From assembly GCF_900114445.1 (NCBI RefSeq), contig NZ_FOTB01000003.1, positions 337,896 through 401,895 on the forward strand: a stretch of 64,000 nucleotides of DNA, written 5' to 3'. Position numbers and translations under genes: made by a program. Under the pieces are notes generated by a model, which was not told the origin of the DNA, made no database searches, and worked only from the letters and a program-made list of their open reading frames with translations. Numbering within the stretch: position 1 is the stretch's first letter; every line of letters begins with the position of its first letter. Shown here piece by piece: positions 34,471 to 44,210 of the stretch. This DNA is from Salinicoccus halodurans (lineage in GTDB: Bacteria; Bacillota; Bacilli; Staphylococcales; Salinicoccaceae).

Positions 34471-35192
34471 GTGCGGATCCCTTTTTCACGGTAGGCCGTC
34501 TCAATATTTTCTTCAGTAAAAACTGCGTCAACCGGTCCGGATGCAATGACGGTCTTATTCAATATTACGACGTGGTCGAAGTATTCTTTTACAGTGTTCA
34601 GCTGGTGATGGACGACAATGAATGTCTTGCCGTCCTCCTGCAGCTGTCTGATGACATCTATGATCAGATTTTCAGTTGTAATATCAATGCCCTGAAGCGG
34701 CTCGTCCATCACATAGATGTCGGCGTCCTGGGCGATAGCCCGGGCCAGAAAGGCCCTTTGGCGCTGGCCTCCGGACAATTCGGAAATCTGCCGGTCCCGG
34801 AACGCTTCCATTTTCATGGTTTTTAACGCTTTGAGGGCAATTTCTTTATCTTTCCTGTTTGGACGCTTGATCCATCCTTTATGGACATAGCGTCCCATCA
34901 GGACGACATCGAGGACAGTGGTGGGGAAATCCCAGTTCACTTCCCCTTTTTGAGGTACATAGGCAATGGTTTTTAATACACCTTTATCTGTGCGGCCTGC
35001 AATTTTTATATTTCCGGATACCGGCCGGATCAGTTTCATCACTGTTTTTATCATTGTTGATTTACCTGCACCATTCGGCCCGACGATCGCGGTCCGGCTG
35101 TTTTCTTTAATATCCAGATTGATATGCCATAATGCCGGCTTATCCTGATAGGCGACGTTCAGGTCCCTGATAGTAATGATATCTTCTTCCAT
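34467..35192 (-). CDS. mntB: Manganese ABC transporter ATP-binding protein
   Basis: 241 aa ABC ATPase: Walker A VGPNGAGKSTMIKTV, signature LSGGQRQRAFLARAI, Walker B IYVMDEPLQGID, H-loop VVHHQLNTVKEYFD. Sequence type is that of metal (Mn/Zn/Fe) ABC-3 systems. Follows the binding protein gene by 14 bases. Confidence 0.9.
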   Translation of the reverse strand: MEEDIITIRDLNVAYQDKPALWHINLDIKENSRTAIVGPNGAGKSTMIKTVMKLIRPVSGNIKIAGRTDKGVLKTIAYVPQKGEVNWDFPTTVLDVVLMGRYVHKGWIKRPNRKDKEIALKALKTMKMEAFRDRQISELSGGQRQRAFLARAIAQDADIYVMDEPLQGIDITTENLIIDVIRQLQEDGKTFIVVHHQLNTVKEYFDHVVILNKTVIASGPVDAVFTEENIETAYREKGIRT

Positions 35193-35206
35193 TTTCCTAC
35201 CTCCTC

Positions 35207-36133
35207 TTACTTCAGATTTTCAACGATTGTATCTATATTGTGCCTGTACATCCCGATATAAGTGTCTCCCGGTTCCCCGGCTTCCCCCAGGGAATCGGAG
35301 TACAATGCATCTTTGGAGCTGCCCACGACATTTACAGTGCCGCCCCTGGATGAAACAATCTCCTCCAGGCGCTTCATCTGATCCGGGTTTGTCGTCGTTT
35401 CTACGAATATCGCTTTAATATTCTGCTCCATGATAATATCCGCCGTCCGGCTGATCATGTTGTTAGACACTTCAGATTCAGTGGAGAACCCCTGTGGTGC
35501 ATGGACGTCGAGGTCATATGCCGTACTAAGATAGCCAAACGCATCGTGCGGGGTGATCAGTATCCTGGATTCCGCTGGGATTTCTGAAATCCGTTCCCGC
35601 ACATAGGCATCCAGCGCGTCCAGCTCGTCAAAGTAATTATCCAGGTTGGACTGGAAAGCCTCTTCATGTTCAGGCGCTGCAGCAGAGAGTTCATTTTCGA
35701 CAATCGTCATGGCCTGTTTATAAAGTTCTATATTGAACCAGAAGTGGGGATCTGTTTCGCCTTCTTCCTGAGTTTCGAGGACACTGCTGTCAAAGTCTTC
35801 CGCCACGGGGATGCCGTCGGTCAGAACATCGGCCATGCGGCCTTCAAAGTTCAGCCCCTGGTAGAATAAAAGATCCGAATCCACGATGGTTTTCAGATTA
35901 CTCGCTTTCGGCTGGTAGACATGCGGGTCTTCGCCTGCAGGAATGATCAGTTCGGTGTCGAATGCATCTGCATTCCCGTCTATGATTTCCACCATGTCAT
36001 CGAGGAAGGTCGTTGTGACGGCAACGTCGATTCTCCCGTCATCCGAAGAGGCATCGGAATCATTACCATTACTGCATCCGGCGATACCGGTGATCAAAAA
36101 GAGTGCACTCAGCAATAATGATATATTTTTCAT
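35207..36133 (-). CDS. mntA: Manganese-binding lipoprotein
   Basis: 308 aa. Signal peptide with lipobox (LFLITGIAGC, lipidated Cys20), then a cluster A-I metal-binding protein. Likely ligands: His in GEDPHVYQP, His in TDPHFWFN, Glu in AIFVETTTNP, Asp in LYSDSLGE, a His-His-Glu-Asp set typical of manganese (and some iron) binders. GGAGGAGG precedes ATG 36133. First gene of the operon below two MntR boxes. Confidence 0.9.
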   Translation of the reverse strand: MKNISLLLSALFLITGIAGCSNGNDSDASSDDGRIDVAVTTTFLDDMVEIIDGNADAFDTELIIPAGEDPHVYQPKASNLKTIVDSDLLFYQGLNFEGRMADVLTDGIPVAEDFDSSVLETQEEGETDPHFWFNIELYKQAMTIVENELSAAAPEHEEAFQSNLDNYFDELDALDAYVRERISEIPAESRILITPHDAFGYLSTAYDLDVHAPQGFSTESEVSNNMISRTADIIMEQNIKAIFVETTTNPDQMKRLEEIVSSRGGTVNVVGSSKDALYSDSLGEAGEPGDTYIGMYRHNIDTIVENLK

Positions 36134-36176
36134 ATTCCTCCTCCAATTATTGTAAAATGTATGTGTTAAATTATTA

Positions 36177-36192
36177 TTTAGGTTACCCTAAA
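36177..36192. promoter_or_regulatory. MntR box 1
   Basis: TTTAGG-TTAC-CCTAAA, perfect 6-base arms, matches the DtxR/MntR operator pattern. 44 bases upstream of the mntA start. Confidence 0.8.
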
Positions 36193-36199
36193 AATAAAT

Positions 36200-36215
36200 A
36201 TTAGTCAACCCTAAT
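36200..36215. promoter_or_regulatory. MntR box 2
   Basis: ATTAGT-CAAC-CCTAAT, one mismatch from perfect arms. It contains TTGACT (minus strand) that may be the -35 box of mntA, so MntR binding would block RNA polymerase. Confidence 0.65.
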
Positions 36216-36240
36216 AAAAAAAGACCGGAATTACCGGTCT
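36214..36240 (-). terminator. Terminator of yjjG-like gene
   Basis: AGACCGG / CCGGTCT stem with T run on the minus strand (A7 at 36215-36221 on plus). The stop codon (TTA at 36231-36233 on plus) lies in the hairpin loop. Confidence 0.8.
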
Positions 36241-36923
36241 AATACATGGAAGAGTTCATTTAGTTGTCTGATCTCAAAGTCTGCCCTGAATTCAAAGGGG
36301 TTTCTTTTGGCTTTTGGATTATACCAGCATGTATCGATGCCGCTGTTGATCCCCCCGAGTATATCAGAAGTCAGTGAATCGCCGATAATCAGTGCATCTT
36401 CACAGTGGAAACCGTCAATGCGCCCGGCTGTGTAATCGAAGAATTCTTTCATAGGTTTTTGATAACCGGTATCTTCACTGATGAACACATCTTTGAAATA
36501 AGGGAGGATGCCGGAGTTCGCCAGCCGCTTTTCCTGAGTATCCTTTACGCCGTTTGTAATGATGTATAACGGATATGCTTCGGACAGGATTTTTATTACA
36601 TCCAGCGCCCCTTCGAATAACCGGTGTCCGTGTTCTGCAATCTGTGTTCTGTACATGTCATCAACAACGGAGCCGTCGACTGTCTCTCCAAGTTCCCGGA
36701 AGAACATTTCATGCCTTTCTGTCAGGACCTGGTCCTTTGTCAGTTCATTTCTCTCGAGCATTTCCCAGTGATTTTGATTAATCGTCTTATAGCGCTCATA
36801 AAGACCGGGGACCGCTGAGATTTCATGGCTTTTCAGGACAAAGTCGAGCGCTTTGTTTTCAGCCGCACCGAAATCCAGGATTGTATCATCAAGGTCGAAC
36901 AGCAGATACTTATATTTCTTCAA
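36231..36923 (-). CDS. YjjG-type HAD pyrimidine nucleotidase
   Basis: About 230 aa HAD IA. Motif I LLFDLDDTILDFG, motif II ITNG, K in GYQKPMKEFFD, motif III IIGDSLTSDILGG. This wording is typical of YjjG, which removes non-canonical pyrimidine nucleotides. TTG 36923 is the best start: AAAGAGG lies 8 bases before it, while the in-frame GTG at 36932 is inside that ribosome site. Confidence 0.82.
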   Translation of the reverse strand: MKKYKYLLFDLDDTILDFGAAENKALDFVLKSHEISAVPGLYERYKTINQNHWEMLERNELTKDQVLTERHEMFFRELGETVDGSVVDDMYRTQIAEHGHRLFEGALDVIKILSEAYPLYIITNGVKDTQEKRLANSGILPYFKDVFISEDTGYQKPMKEFFDYTAGRIDGFHCEDALIIGDSLTSDILGGINSGIDTCWYNPKAKRNPFEFRADFEIRQLNELFHVLDR

Positions 36924-36994
36924 AAAGCACACCTCTTTTATTGTTGGAAAATCATAATAATCTTACCATATCATTCCGGTATTCAGCCAGAATA

Positions 36995-37003
36995 TGTTAT
37001 AAT
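36995..37003 (+). promoter_or_regulatory. Extended -10 promoter of malQ-glgP
   Basis: TGT-TATAAT with weak -35 (TCCGGT). Start near 37010, just ahead of the cre. Confidence 0.65.
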
Positions 37004-37015
37004 GGCATCAAATAA

Positions 37016-37029
37016 TGCAAACGTTTGCA
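37016..37029. promoter_or_regulatory. Perfect cre / LacI-type operator
   Basis: TGCAAACGTTTGCA, a full palindrome matching cre at all fixed positions, located just downstream of the predicted start. CcpA repression is expected; a MalR-type LacI regulator could use the same site. Confidence 0.8.
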
Positions 37030-37046
37030 CTAAGGAGGGGGTCTTT

Positions 37047-38531
37047 ATGGAGGATCGTTCCAGCGGAGTGCTTCTGCACATTTCTTCATTACCCGGGAAA
37101 TTTGGTATTGGAGATTTCGGAAAGCACGCTTATAAGTTTGTAAGGCTTCTGTCGAAGTCGAATACGAAATACTGGCAAATACTCCCTATGGGAATCACCG
37201 GTTTTGGTGATTCGCCCTATCAGAGTTTTTCAGCGTTTGCCGGGAATCCTTACTTCATCGATCTGGATGAACTGATAGAAAGGAAATGGCTGCTGCCTGA
37301 AGAAACGGCTGAAGCGGATTTAGGAGATGATCCTGAAAAAGTGGATTTTGAAAAACTGTATCAGCATAAAATGCCGCTGTTGGAACTCGCATACAGTCGG
37401 GCAGGGGAAGCGATGCGGTCAGAATTAAAAGAATTTCTCGCACAGCATGAAGACTGGCTGTACGACTTCGCACTGTATATGTCGATTAAAAAGGAACAGA
37501 ACGGCGTTTCCTGGATGGAGTGGCCCGATGAATACCGTCTGAGGGAGCACAACGCACTTGATGCATTTTATGAAAAAAATGAGTACGAGGTTTTCTTCTG
37601 GGTCTTCACGCAGTATTTATTCTTCAGCCAGTGGGCAAGGCTTAAAGCATATGCGAATGCCCGGGGAATTAAAATTATGGGGGACATCCCGATATATGTT
37701 GCAGAAGACGGAGCGGACACGTGGTCGCAGCCGGAACTTTACAAATTGGATGAAGATTTAAAACCGACAGTTGTTGCAGGCGTACCGCCGGATATGATGA
37801 GCAGAACGGGACAGCTGTGGGGAAATCCGGTATACGACTGGGAAGCCATGAAAAAAGATGGATACGAATGGTGGATCAGAAGGATTGAAGAGAGCTTCAA
37901 TTTATATGACACGGTCCGGATCGATCATTTCAGAGGATTCGAATCCTACTGGGAAATTCCTGCCGGTGATGAGACAGCCGAAGATGGCGAATGGGTCAAG
38001 GGACCGGGGATGGAACTCTTTGATGCAGTGAAAAATGCGCTTGGTGACCGGGACATTGTTGCCGAAGATCTCGGGTTTCTGACGGAAAAAGTCTATAAGC
38101 TGATTGAAGATGCCGGTTATCCGGGTATGAAAGTATTGCAGTTCGGATTCGATCCCGATGAAGATTCAGAGTATCTTCCGCATAATTACACCGCCCGCAG
38201 CATTGCCTATACCGGAAATCATGACACGCAGACTACGCGGGGATGGCTTGCCTCTGCAGACAGGAAGACATATAAAAAAGCAGTGAAGTATCTGAATCTG
38301 ACTGAAGAGGAAGGTCACGTCAACGGATGCATCAGAGGAGTGTTCGGCTCTCCGTCCTACCTTGCTGTAATTCCGATGCAGGATCTGCTCGGTCTGGGTG
38401 ATGGAGCGAGGTTCAATACGCCGTCTACCATCGGTGGCAATTGGGAATGGCGTATGCCGAAAAGCGCTCTGAAAAAGCATCTTGCTAAAAAACTAAAACG
38501 GTTGAATAGACTTTATGGGAGGTCATTATGA
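37047..38531 (+). CDS. malQ: 4-alpha-glucanotransferase (amylomaltase)
   Basis: 494 aa GH77. RSSGVLLHISSLPGKFGIGDFG start; nucleophile D293 in VRIDHFRGFESYWEIP; acid/base E340 in VAEDLGFLTEKV; substrate Asp in GNHDTQTTRGW. ATG 37047 follows GGAGGGGG; the open frame upstream is not used. It moves maltodextrin units between chains. ATGA overlap with glgP indicates coupled translation. Confidence 0.93.
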   Translation: MEDRSSGVLLHISSLPGKFGIGDFGKHAYKFVRLLSKSNTKYWQILPMGITGFGDSPYQSFSAFAGNPYFIDLDELIERKWLLPEETAEADLGDDPEKVDFEKLYQHKMPLLELAYSRAGEAMRSELKEFLAQHEDWLYDFALYMSIKKEQNGVSWMEWPDEYRLREHNALDAFYEKNEYEVFFWVFTQYLFFSQWARLKAYANARGIKIMGDIPIYVAEDGADTWSQPELYKLDEDLKPTVVAGVPPDMMSRTGQLWGNPVYDWEAMKKDGYEWWIRRIEESFNLYDTVRIDHFRGFESYWEIPAGDETAEDGEWVKGPGMELFDAVKNALGDRDIVAEDLGFLTEKVYKLIEDAGYPGMKVLQFGFDPDEDSEYLPHNYTARSIAYTGNHDTQTTRGWLASADRKTYKKAVKYLNLTEEEGHVNGCIRGVFGSPSYLAVIPMQDLLGLGDGARFNTPSTIGGNWEWRMPKSALKKHLAKKLKRLNRLYGRSL

Positions 38532-40879
38532 AATCTTTGGAACTGAAGGACAGAATTGAAGCACAGGCATATGATAGTTATGGACAGTCTTTTTATGAAT
38601 TACATGAAAAAGAACAGTTTGTCACAGTAGGGAATGCGGTGATGGAGTATCTTGTTCCGAAATGGATAGAATCCAAGAAAAAATTCAGCCAACAGAAGCA
38701 GGCCTATTATTTCTCGGCGGAATTTTTAATGGGGCGTGCACTCAGCAACAATCTGACCAACCTTGAAATCGAAAAAAATGTGAAAGAAACCCTTGAGGAA
38801 ATGGGAGTGAATTATAATATCCTGGAAGAAGCGGAAGATGATGCAGGCCTCGGGAACGGCGGACTGGGGAGACTTGCTGCCTGCTTCCTGGACTCGGGGG
38901 CAACACTTGATTATCCGATGTCGGGCTACGGCATCCTGTATCAGTATGGAATCTTCAAGCAGAATTTCGTGAATGGTTTCCAGGTGGAAGAGGCGGATCC
39001 ATGGCTTGATTACGAAAACCCGTGGCTCGTTAAAAACAGCAATGATACCGTGATTGTCGAATTCAGTGAAGCTGACAAGGTGGAAGCTGTGCCGTATGAC
39101 ATGCCGATTGTCGGCTACGGCGGCAATACGATCAACACGCTCAGACTCTGGAGCGCCAATGCGATAGAGAAGTTCGACTTTCAGGCTTTTGACGAAGGGA
39201 AATACATTGATTCGGTGAAAGCACAAAATGAAGCGGAAACTATTTCGAGAATACTTTATCCGAATGATTCTACAGATGAGGGCAAACAGCTCCGGCTTAA
39301 ACAGCAATACTTCTTCACTTCTGCTTCATTGCAGGATTTGATGCGTAAGTATAAAGAAGCAGGGCATAAGAGTTTCGATGACTTCTCAAAACTCCATTCC
39401 ATCCAGTTGAATGATACCCATCCGGCGCTTGCGATACCGGAACTCATCCGTTTACTGGAGCAGGAAGGTGTGGAATTCGAAAAGGCATTCGATATTACGC
39501 AGAAGACGATGGCATTTACAAACCACACATTGCTTGCAGAGGCACTGGAAGTATGGAATAAGGACCTTTTCCTGTCCGTACTGCCAAACCTGTACCCTTA
39601 TATCGAAGAGATCAACGGAAGGCTCGTCAGCGAGCTGAAAGAATGGAAAGTGGATGAATCAAAATGGGATAAATTCCTTATCATCCAGAACAACTCGATT
39701 CATATGGCATTCATGTCTATCTATGCATCACGCGCTGTAAACGGTGTGGCGGCCATCCATACCGATCTTCTGAAAACCGATGTGATCCGGGAGTGGCACG
39801 GGATCTTCCCGAACCGTATTGTAAATAAAACAAATGGGATCACGCAAAGAAGATGGCTGCTCCAGTCCAATCCTCAGCTCAGTGCAATGATTACCGATCT
39901 GCTCGGCAGCAGGGAATGGATAACAGATTTGAGCCTGTTGAAGGATCTTGAGGAAAAATATACAGACGATGCAGTACTCGGACGGTTTATAGACATCAAG
40001 AAAGAGAAGAAGCAGGAGCTCGCAGACTATATCCAATTCCATGAAGAAATAGATATCGATCCGGAATCGATATTCGATATTCAGATCAAAAGGCTGCATG
40101 AATATAAAAGGCAGCTGATGATGGCATTTTATATCGCCGATCTGTACAACCGCATAAAAGCGGATCCGGATGGACAATGGACAAAACGGACATTCATATT
40201 TGGTGCGAAAGCGGCGCCGGGATACTACATGGCGAAGGCAATCATCAAATTCATCAATGAATTGGCGGATCGCGTAAATGCAGATCCTGAAGTAAATGGC
40301 ATCATCAAAGTCGTTTTTGTAGAAAACTACGGTGTGTCATACGCCGAAAAGCTTTTCCCGGCAGCGGACGTGTCAGAACAGATTTCAACAGCGGGCAAAG
40401 AAGCTTCCGGCACCGGCAATATGAAATTCATGTTGAACGGTGCGGTGACAGTCGGAACGATGGATGGTGCGAACGTTGAGATCGTCGAGGAAGCAGGAAG
40501 GGAAAACAATTATATCTTCGGCATGGAAGTTGAAGAAGTCGAGGCGAAGCGGGGAAATTATGATCCGGAAATCCCGCTGCAGGAAACAGAAGGGCTCGCA
40601 GCGGTTGTTGAATCGCTGACCGACGGCACCTACCACGACAACGGTACAGGGATGTTCCAGGATATATACGACAGTCTCACTGGTGGAGACGAGTACTTTG
40701 TACTGGAAGACTTCGCGGACTACAGAGAAACACAGGACCGGATATCACATGACTATAGAGACAGTAAGGCCTTTTACAAAAAAGGCTATGTAAACATGGC
40801 GAATGCAGGTAAATTCTCTTCAGACAGGACGCTGGCGGAGTACGCAGAGGAAATCTGGCATATAAGTAAATTCCAGTAG
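38528..40879 (+). CDS. glgP: Glycogen/maltodextrin phosphorylase
   Basis: 783 aa GT35. EDDAGLGNGGLGRLAACFLDSGATL, the domain interface NDTHPALAIPELIRLL, and the PLP-binding K633 in GTGNMKFMLNGAVTVGTMDGANVEI are intact. It phosphorolyses alpha-1,4-glucans to glucose-1-phosphate. With MalQ it forms the classic maltodextrin breakdown pair; the synthesis genes glgA, B, C, D are not next to it. Glucose-1-P could feed UDP-glucose synthesis, needed by the sqd genes at 49.5 kb. Confidence 0.93.
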   Translation: MKSLELKDRIEAQAYDSYGQSFYELHEKEQFVTVGNAVMEYLVPKWIESKKKFSQQKQAYYFSAEFLMGRALSNNLTNLEIEKNVKETLEEMGVNYNILEEAEDDAGLGNGGLGRLAACFLDSGATLDYPMSGYGILYQYGIFKQNFVNGFQVEEADPWLDYENPWLVKNSNDTVIVEFSEADKVEAVPYDMPIVGYGGNTINTLRLWSANAIEKFDFQAFDEGKYIDSVKAQNEAETISRILYPNDSTDEGKQLRLKQQYFFTSASLQDLMRKYKEAGHKSFDDFSKLHSIQLNDTHPALAIPELIRLLEQEGVEFEKAFDITQKTMAFTNHTLLAEALEVWNKDLFLSVLPNLYPYIEEINGRLVSELKEWKVDESKWDKFLIIQNNSIHMAFMSIYASRAVNGVAAIHTDLLKTDVIREWHGIFPNRIVNKTNGITQRRWLLQSNPQLSAMITDLLGSREWITDLSLLKDLEEKYTDDAVLGRFIDIKKEKKQELADYIQFHEEIDIDPESIFDIQIKRLHEYKRQLMMAFYIADLYNRIKADPDGQWTKRTFIFGAKAAPGYYMAKAIIKFINELADRVNADPEVNGIIKVVFVENYGVSYAEKLFPAADVSEQISTAGKEASGTGNMKFMLNGAVTVGTMDGANVEIVEEAGRENNYIFGMEVEEVEAKRGNYDPEIPLQETEGLAAVVESLTDGTYHDNGTGMFQDIYDSLTGGDEYFVLEDFADYRETQDRISHDYRDSKAFYKKGYVNMANAGKFSSDRTLAEYAEEIWHISKFQ

Positions 40880-40883
40880 AATA

Positions 40884-40928
40884 AAAAGCCTGCACCGGAG
40901 TGATCTGTTCATTCCGGTGCAGGCTTTT
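40884..40928. terminator. Terminator of malQ-glgP
   Basis: 16-bp stem AAAAGCCTGCACCGGA and complement, 13-base loop, A/T tails on both sides. Confidence 0.88.
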
Positions 40929-40976
40929 CAGTGTGTGGGTTTTGCCCGCAGACACCGTGTGCCGCAATCGTTTCGT

Positions 40977-41408
40977 TCATTCCCTGCCCCCAAGCAGAAT
41001 ATCCTCTTCATCACGCGAATGGATTTCATCCACTAAAATAATGGAAACCGAATGATCAATCAGTTTCTGGAAGTCGACATCTTCTTTTGCCAGTTCCTCC
41101 TTCATGCGGGCGGTCATCATCCTGATGAGTTCATGGTCCCTCTTCAACCCCTGCACCTTATCGTGGAGAGCGGGCTCCCGGCCGACTGCCCTGTCATAAA
41201 AACCGGTGCCGGATTCCTCTTCATCAAAATGACCGAGTACTCGCGTCTCGACGTATTCGATGAAGGATTCCATTTCTTCGGCGAGTTCTTTGTGTTCGAG
41301 TTTGTTGAGTAAGGTTTTCATAGAGTCGAGCTGTTCCTCTGCACCTCCCAATATTTCGTCATGCAGCGCTTTATGTGCCGGATAATCATTCAATGACAAG
41401 CCACTCAT
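40977..41408 (-). CDS. Hemerythrin-like HHE protein
   Basis: 143 aa. His/Glu pattern in YPAHKALHDEILGGAEEQLD, VLGHFDEEESGTGFYD, ALHDKVQGLKRDHELIRMM, DEIHSRDEEDILL indicates a di-iron four-helix bundle. ATG 41408 chosen since GGGAGG lies upstream; earlier in-frame starts at 41429 and 41477 lack one. It is 35 bases after the SDR gene and may be co-transcribed. Very different from the hemerythrin protein at 747. Confidence 0.7.
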   Translation of the reverse strand: MSGLSLNDYPAHKALHDEILGGAEEQLDSMKTLLNKLEHKELAEEMESFIEYVETRVLGHFDEEESGTGFYDRAVGREPALHDKVQGLKRDHELIRMMTARMKEELAKEDVDFQKLIDHSVSIILVDEIHSRDEEDILLGGRE

Positions 41409-41443
41409 TTGATTCTTTTCCTCCCTCATCTCATTCAAAACTG

Positions 41444-42166
41444 TTATTTCTCTTTTGGAATCGGGTTTGTTGCCCACATCTGGCTTGTTTTGATGAAAGT
41501 TCTTTGGTTCAGCTTCAATTGACTTACAATGATGTCGGCGATATCTTCTGCATGAGTCATAGAGTCTTCTTCAAGTCTTGCTTCACCGATCAGGTCTGTC
41601 AGCACCGCCGAAGGTGTCAGGTAGGACACTCTGATGTTATGTTTTCTCATCTCCTGCATAATTCCTTCTGTCATCCCGATGACCGCGAATTTTGTCGCAG
41701 AATAGAGTGAACTGCCCGGTGTCCCTTTCAGACCGGACATGGAAGAAATGTTGATGACATCCCCTTTTTGCTGAGCAGTCATCTGCGGAAGGACTGCCTG
41801 CATCATATAGTAGGGGCCAAAGACGTTTACATCCATCATTTTTCTGAACTCTTCCTCGCTGGAATCAAGGAATGGTGTATGCCCCATGATGCCTGCATTA
41901 TTGATCAGAATATCAAAGCTGCTGAATGATTCACTGATGGATGCGATCATACTGTCGACCTCTTCACGGCTGGATACATCCCCGTTTGCTCCGATGACCT
42001 GGACATCATGACGGTTCAGTTCATCAACCGCATCGCTCAGGGTATCCCTGTTTCGTCCAATAACTGCCACATTCACACCTTCTGCTGCGAGCGCATGGGC
42101 TGTTGCCAGGCCGATACCCCGTGTTCCGCCTGTGATGACCGCATTTTTACCTTTTATATCTTGCAT
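41444..42166 (-). CDS. Short-chain dehydrogenase/reductase
   Basis: 240 aa SDR. Cofactor motif TGGTRGIGLATA, NNAG (ILINNAGIMG), catalytic S in NISSMSG and YxxxK in YSATKFA. Looks like FabG-type or YkvO-like reductases; NADP is favoured by the Arg in the glycine loop and R-N-R after strand 2. ATG 42166 with GAGGAG 8 bases before; GTG 42175 overlaps that site. Confidence 0.85.
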   Translation of the reverse strand: MQDIKGKNAVITGGTRGIGLATAHALAAEGVNVAVIGRNRDTLSDAVDELNRHDVQVIGANGDVSSREEVDSMIASISESFSSFDILINNAGIMGHTPFLDSSEEEFRKMMDVNVFGPYYMMQAVLPQMTAQQKGDVINISSMSGLKGTPGSSLYSATKFAVIGMTEGIMQEMRKHNIRVSYLTPSAVLTDLIGEARLEEDSMTHAEDIADIIVSQLKLNQRTFIKTSQMWATNPIPKEK

Positions 42167-42312
42167 AATTAGCACTCCTCTTTTTATGATGTTATATTCA
42201 TTGTAGCAAGAGAGACAGGCACAATCATTGATGATGCTTTTTATTTACAGGAATCGTTGTATAATAAAATAGAAAAGGCTTACAATGATCAGGATGACAG
42301 AGGAGGCATTTG

Positions 42313-43578
42313 ATGGACAAATGGTTGGAAGAAGCGAAGAAGAAAGATGAGAAGGATACGCTTAAGCACTTCAGGAAAGAATTTTATATCGGGGATAATG
42401 TCTATTATATGGATGGCAATTCCCTGGGGCTCATGTCAAAACGTGCAGAGCAGTCCCTTTTTGATGTGATGGAAGACTGGAAGCACCACGGCATCGACGG
42501 ATGGGTCAAAGGAGAACGCCCGTGGTTCTATATGAGTGAAAATATCGGAGAAAGGATGGCGGGCCTGGTGGGAGCCGGTAGTCACGAGGTTCTGGCGACA
42601 AATTCCACTACGAATAATATCCACCAGACTGTGCGCACGTTATATGAGCCGACAAAAACACGATACAAAATCCTGGCGGATGAACTGAATTTCCCTTCGG
42701 ATATTTATGCGCTGCAGTCGGTCCTGGATGATTATGGACACAGTGATGGATTGGTCAAGGTGCCCTCCGGAGACGGGCATCTGCTGAAAACTGATACGAT
42801 CATCGATATGATGGATGAGAGCGTTGCCCTTATTCTGCTTCCTTCGGTACTCTACCGGAGCGGCCAGGTGCTCGAGATGGAGAAAATCACGGAAGCGGCA
42901 CATGAAAAAGATATCATCGTCGGTTTTGACCTGTGCCACTCCATCGGTGCTCTGCCGCATCAGCTGAAGGAATGGAATGTGGATTTCGCAATATGGTGCA
43001 CATATAAACATCTGAGCGGCGGACCGGGATCGGTTGCAGGCCTGTATGTTCATGAAAAGCACCACGATAAAGGTGTGAGCCTGAAAGGCTGGTTCGGCAA
43101 CAACAAACAGACACAGTTCGATATGGAACACATTTTTGACCAGGCACCGGATATCAGCCAGTATCAGGTCGGAACCCCTCATATTTTCTCAATGGCACCG
43201 CTGCTTGGTGTATTGGACATTTTTGAGGAAGCGGGAATTGAAAACATCCGCAGCAAATCACTGGGACTGACTGATTTCATGATTGGAATGATTGAAGACG
43301 TACTGGCCGGTTATGATATCGATATCGTCACTCCAAAGGAACATGCATCACGCGGCGGGCACATATTGATTGGCCATGAAAAGGCGGCGGGCATCAATGC
43401 TGCGCTGAAATCCAAAGGTGTGGTCCCTGATTTCAGAGCGCCGGGCTATGTCAGAATTGCACCGGTGGCGCTGTATAATTCGTTCGAAGATGTCTATCGC
43501 GCAGTGATGATCCTGAAAGAGGTCATGGATGACAGACTCTATGATGCATTTAATAACAAGCGGGGAGTCGTTGCCTGA
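42313..43578 (+). CDS. kynU: Kynureninase
   Basis: 421 aa PLP enzyme. DGNSLGLMSKRAEQSL, TNSTTNNIHQTVRTLY, VGFDLCHSIGALPHQL, and the PLP lysine in WCTYKHLSGGPGSVAGLYV are family signatures. Cleaves kynurenine to anthranilate and alanine. AGAGGAGG before ATG 42313; TATAAT at 42260-42265 is the likely -10. First gene of kynUBA. Confidence 0.93.
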   Translation: MDKWLEEAKKKDEKDTLKHFRKEFYIGDNVYYMDGNSLGLMSKRAEQSLFDVMEDWKHHGIDGWVKGERPWFYMSENIGERMAGLVGAGSHEVLATNSTTNNIHQTVRTLYEPTKTRYKILADELNFPSDIYALQSVLDDYGHSDGLVKVPSGDGHLLKTDTIIDMMDESVALILLPSVLYRSGQVLEMEKITEAAHEKDIIVGFDLCHSIGALPHQLKEWNVDFAIWCTYKHLSGGPGSVAGLYVHEKHHDKGVSLKGWFGNNKQTQFDMEHIFDQAPDISQYQVGTPHIFSMAPLLGVLDIFEEAGIENIRSKSLGLTDFMIGMIEDVLAGYDIDIVTPKEHASRGGHILIGHEKAAGINAALKSKGVVPDFRAPGYVRIAPVALYNSFEDVYRAVMILKEVMDDRLYDAFNNKRGVVA

Positions 43579-44210
43579 TGTGGATGGATATTACCCAGAC
43601 ACTGGACCATTCTATTGCCCACTGGCCTGAAGACACACCATTCAGCTACGAAATACCCGTGACAAAAGCACAGAGCGGTTCTGTGAATATCGGAAAGATT
43701 GAGACCAGCACCCATATCGGTACCCATATCGATGCACCGTTCCACTTCAATGACGAAGGACTGAAGGTCGACGAACTGGATATCAACCGTTATATCGGCG
43801 ATGCAACAGTCATTGAGGTGATGGATCAAGCGCTCATCACCGAGGAAGCACTGAAGAGCTTCAGTATAAAAGGGACCATACTGCTCATAAAGACAAAAGA
43901 ACAGGCGAATCAGGATATCTTTCCTGAAACAGTCCCTGTTCTGAGTGAAAAGGCGGTCGAACATATTGCGAAAATAGGAATCAAATTATTTGGCATTGAT
44001 GTGACGTCAGTGGACCCCGTCGATTCGAAGACGCTTGATATCCATCATAAGCTGCATCGCAACGATATTATGATCATTGAGAATGCAGTGCTCGGGGACG
44101 TGACTGCCGGCTATTATGATTTTATTGCCCTGCCGCTGAAAATCAAAGGGGCAGACGGGTCACCGGTACGTGCTGCACTGAGACGACAGGGAGGAATATC
44201 CAATGAGTGA
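43578..44210 (+). CDS. kynB: Kynurenine formamidase
   Basis: 210 aa cyclase-family metal hydrolase with the motif [12 protein letters not shown] (H46, H50, D52, H56 bind metal). Hydrolyses N-formylkynurenine. Its ATG overlaps the kynU stop (TGATG) and its end overlaps kynA by 8 bases. Confidence 0.92.
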   Translation: MWMDITQTLDHSIAHWPEDTPFSYEIPVTKAQSGSVNIGKIETSTHIGTHIDAPFHFNDEGLKVDELDINRYIGDATVIEVMDQALITEEALKSFSIKGTILLIKTKEQANQDIFPETVPVLSEKAVEHIAKIGIKLFGIDVTSVDPVDSKTLDIHHKLHRNDIMIIENAVLGDVTAGYYDFIALPLKIKGADGSPVRAALRRQGGISNE

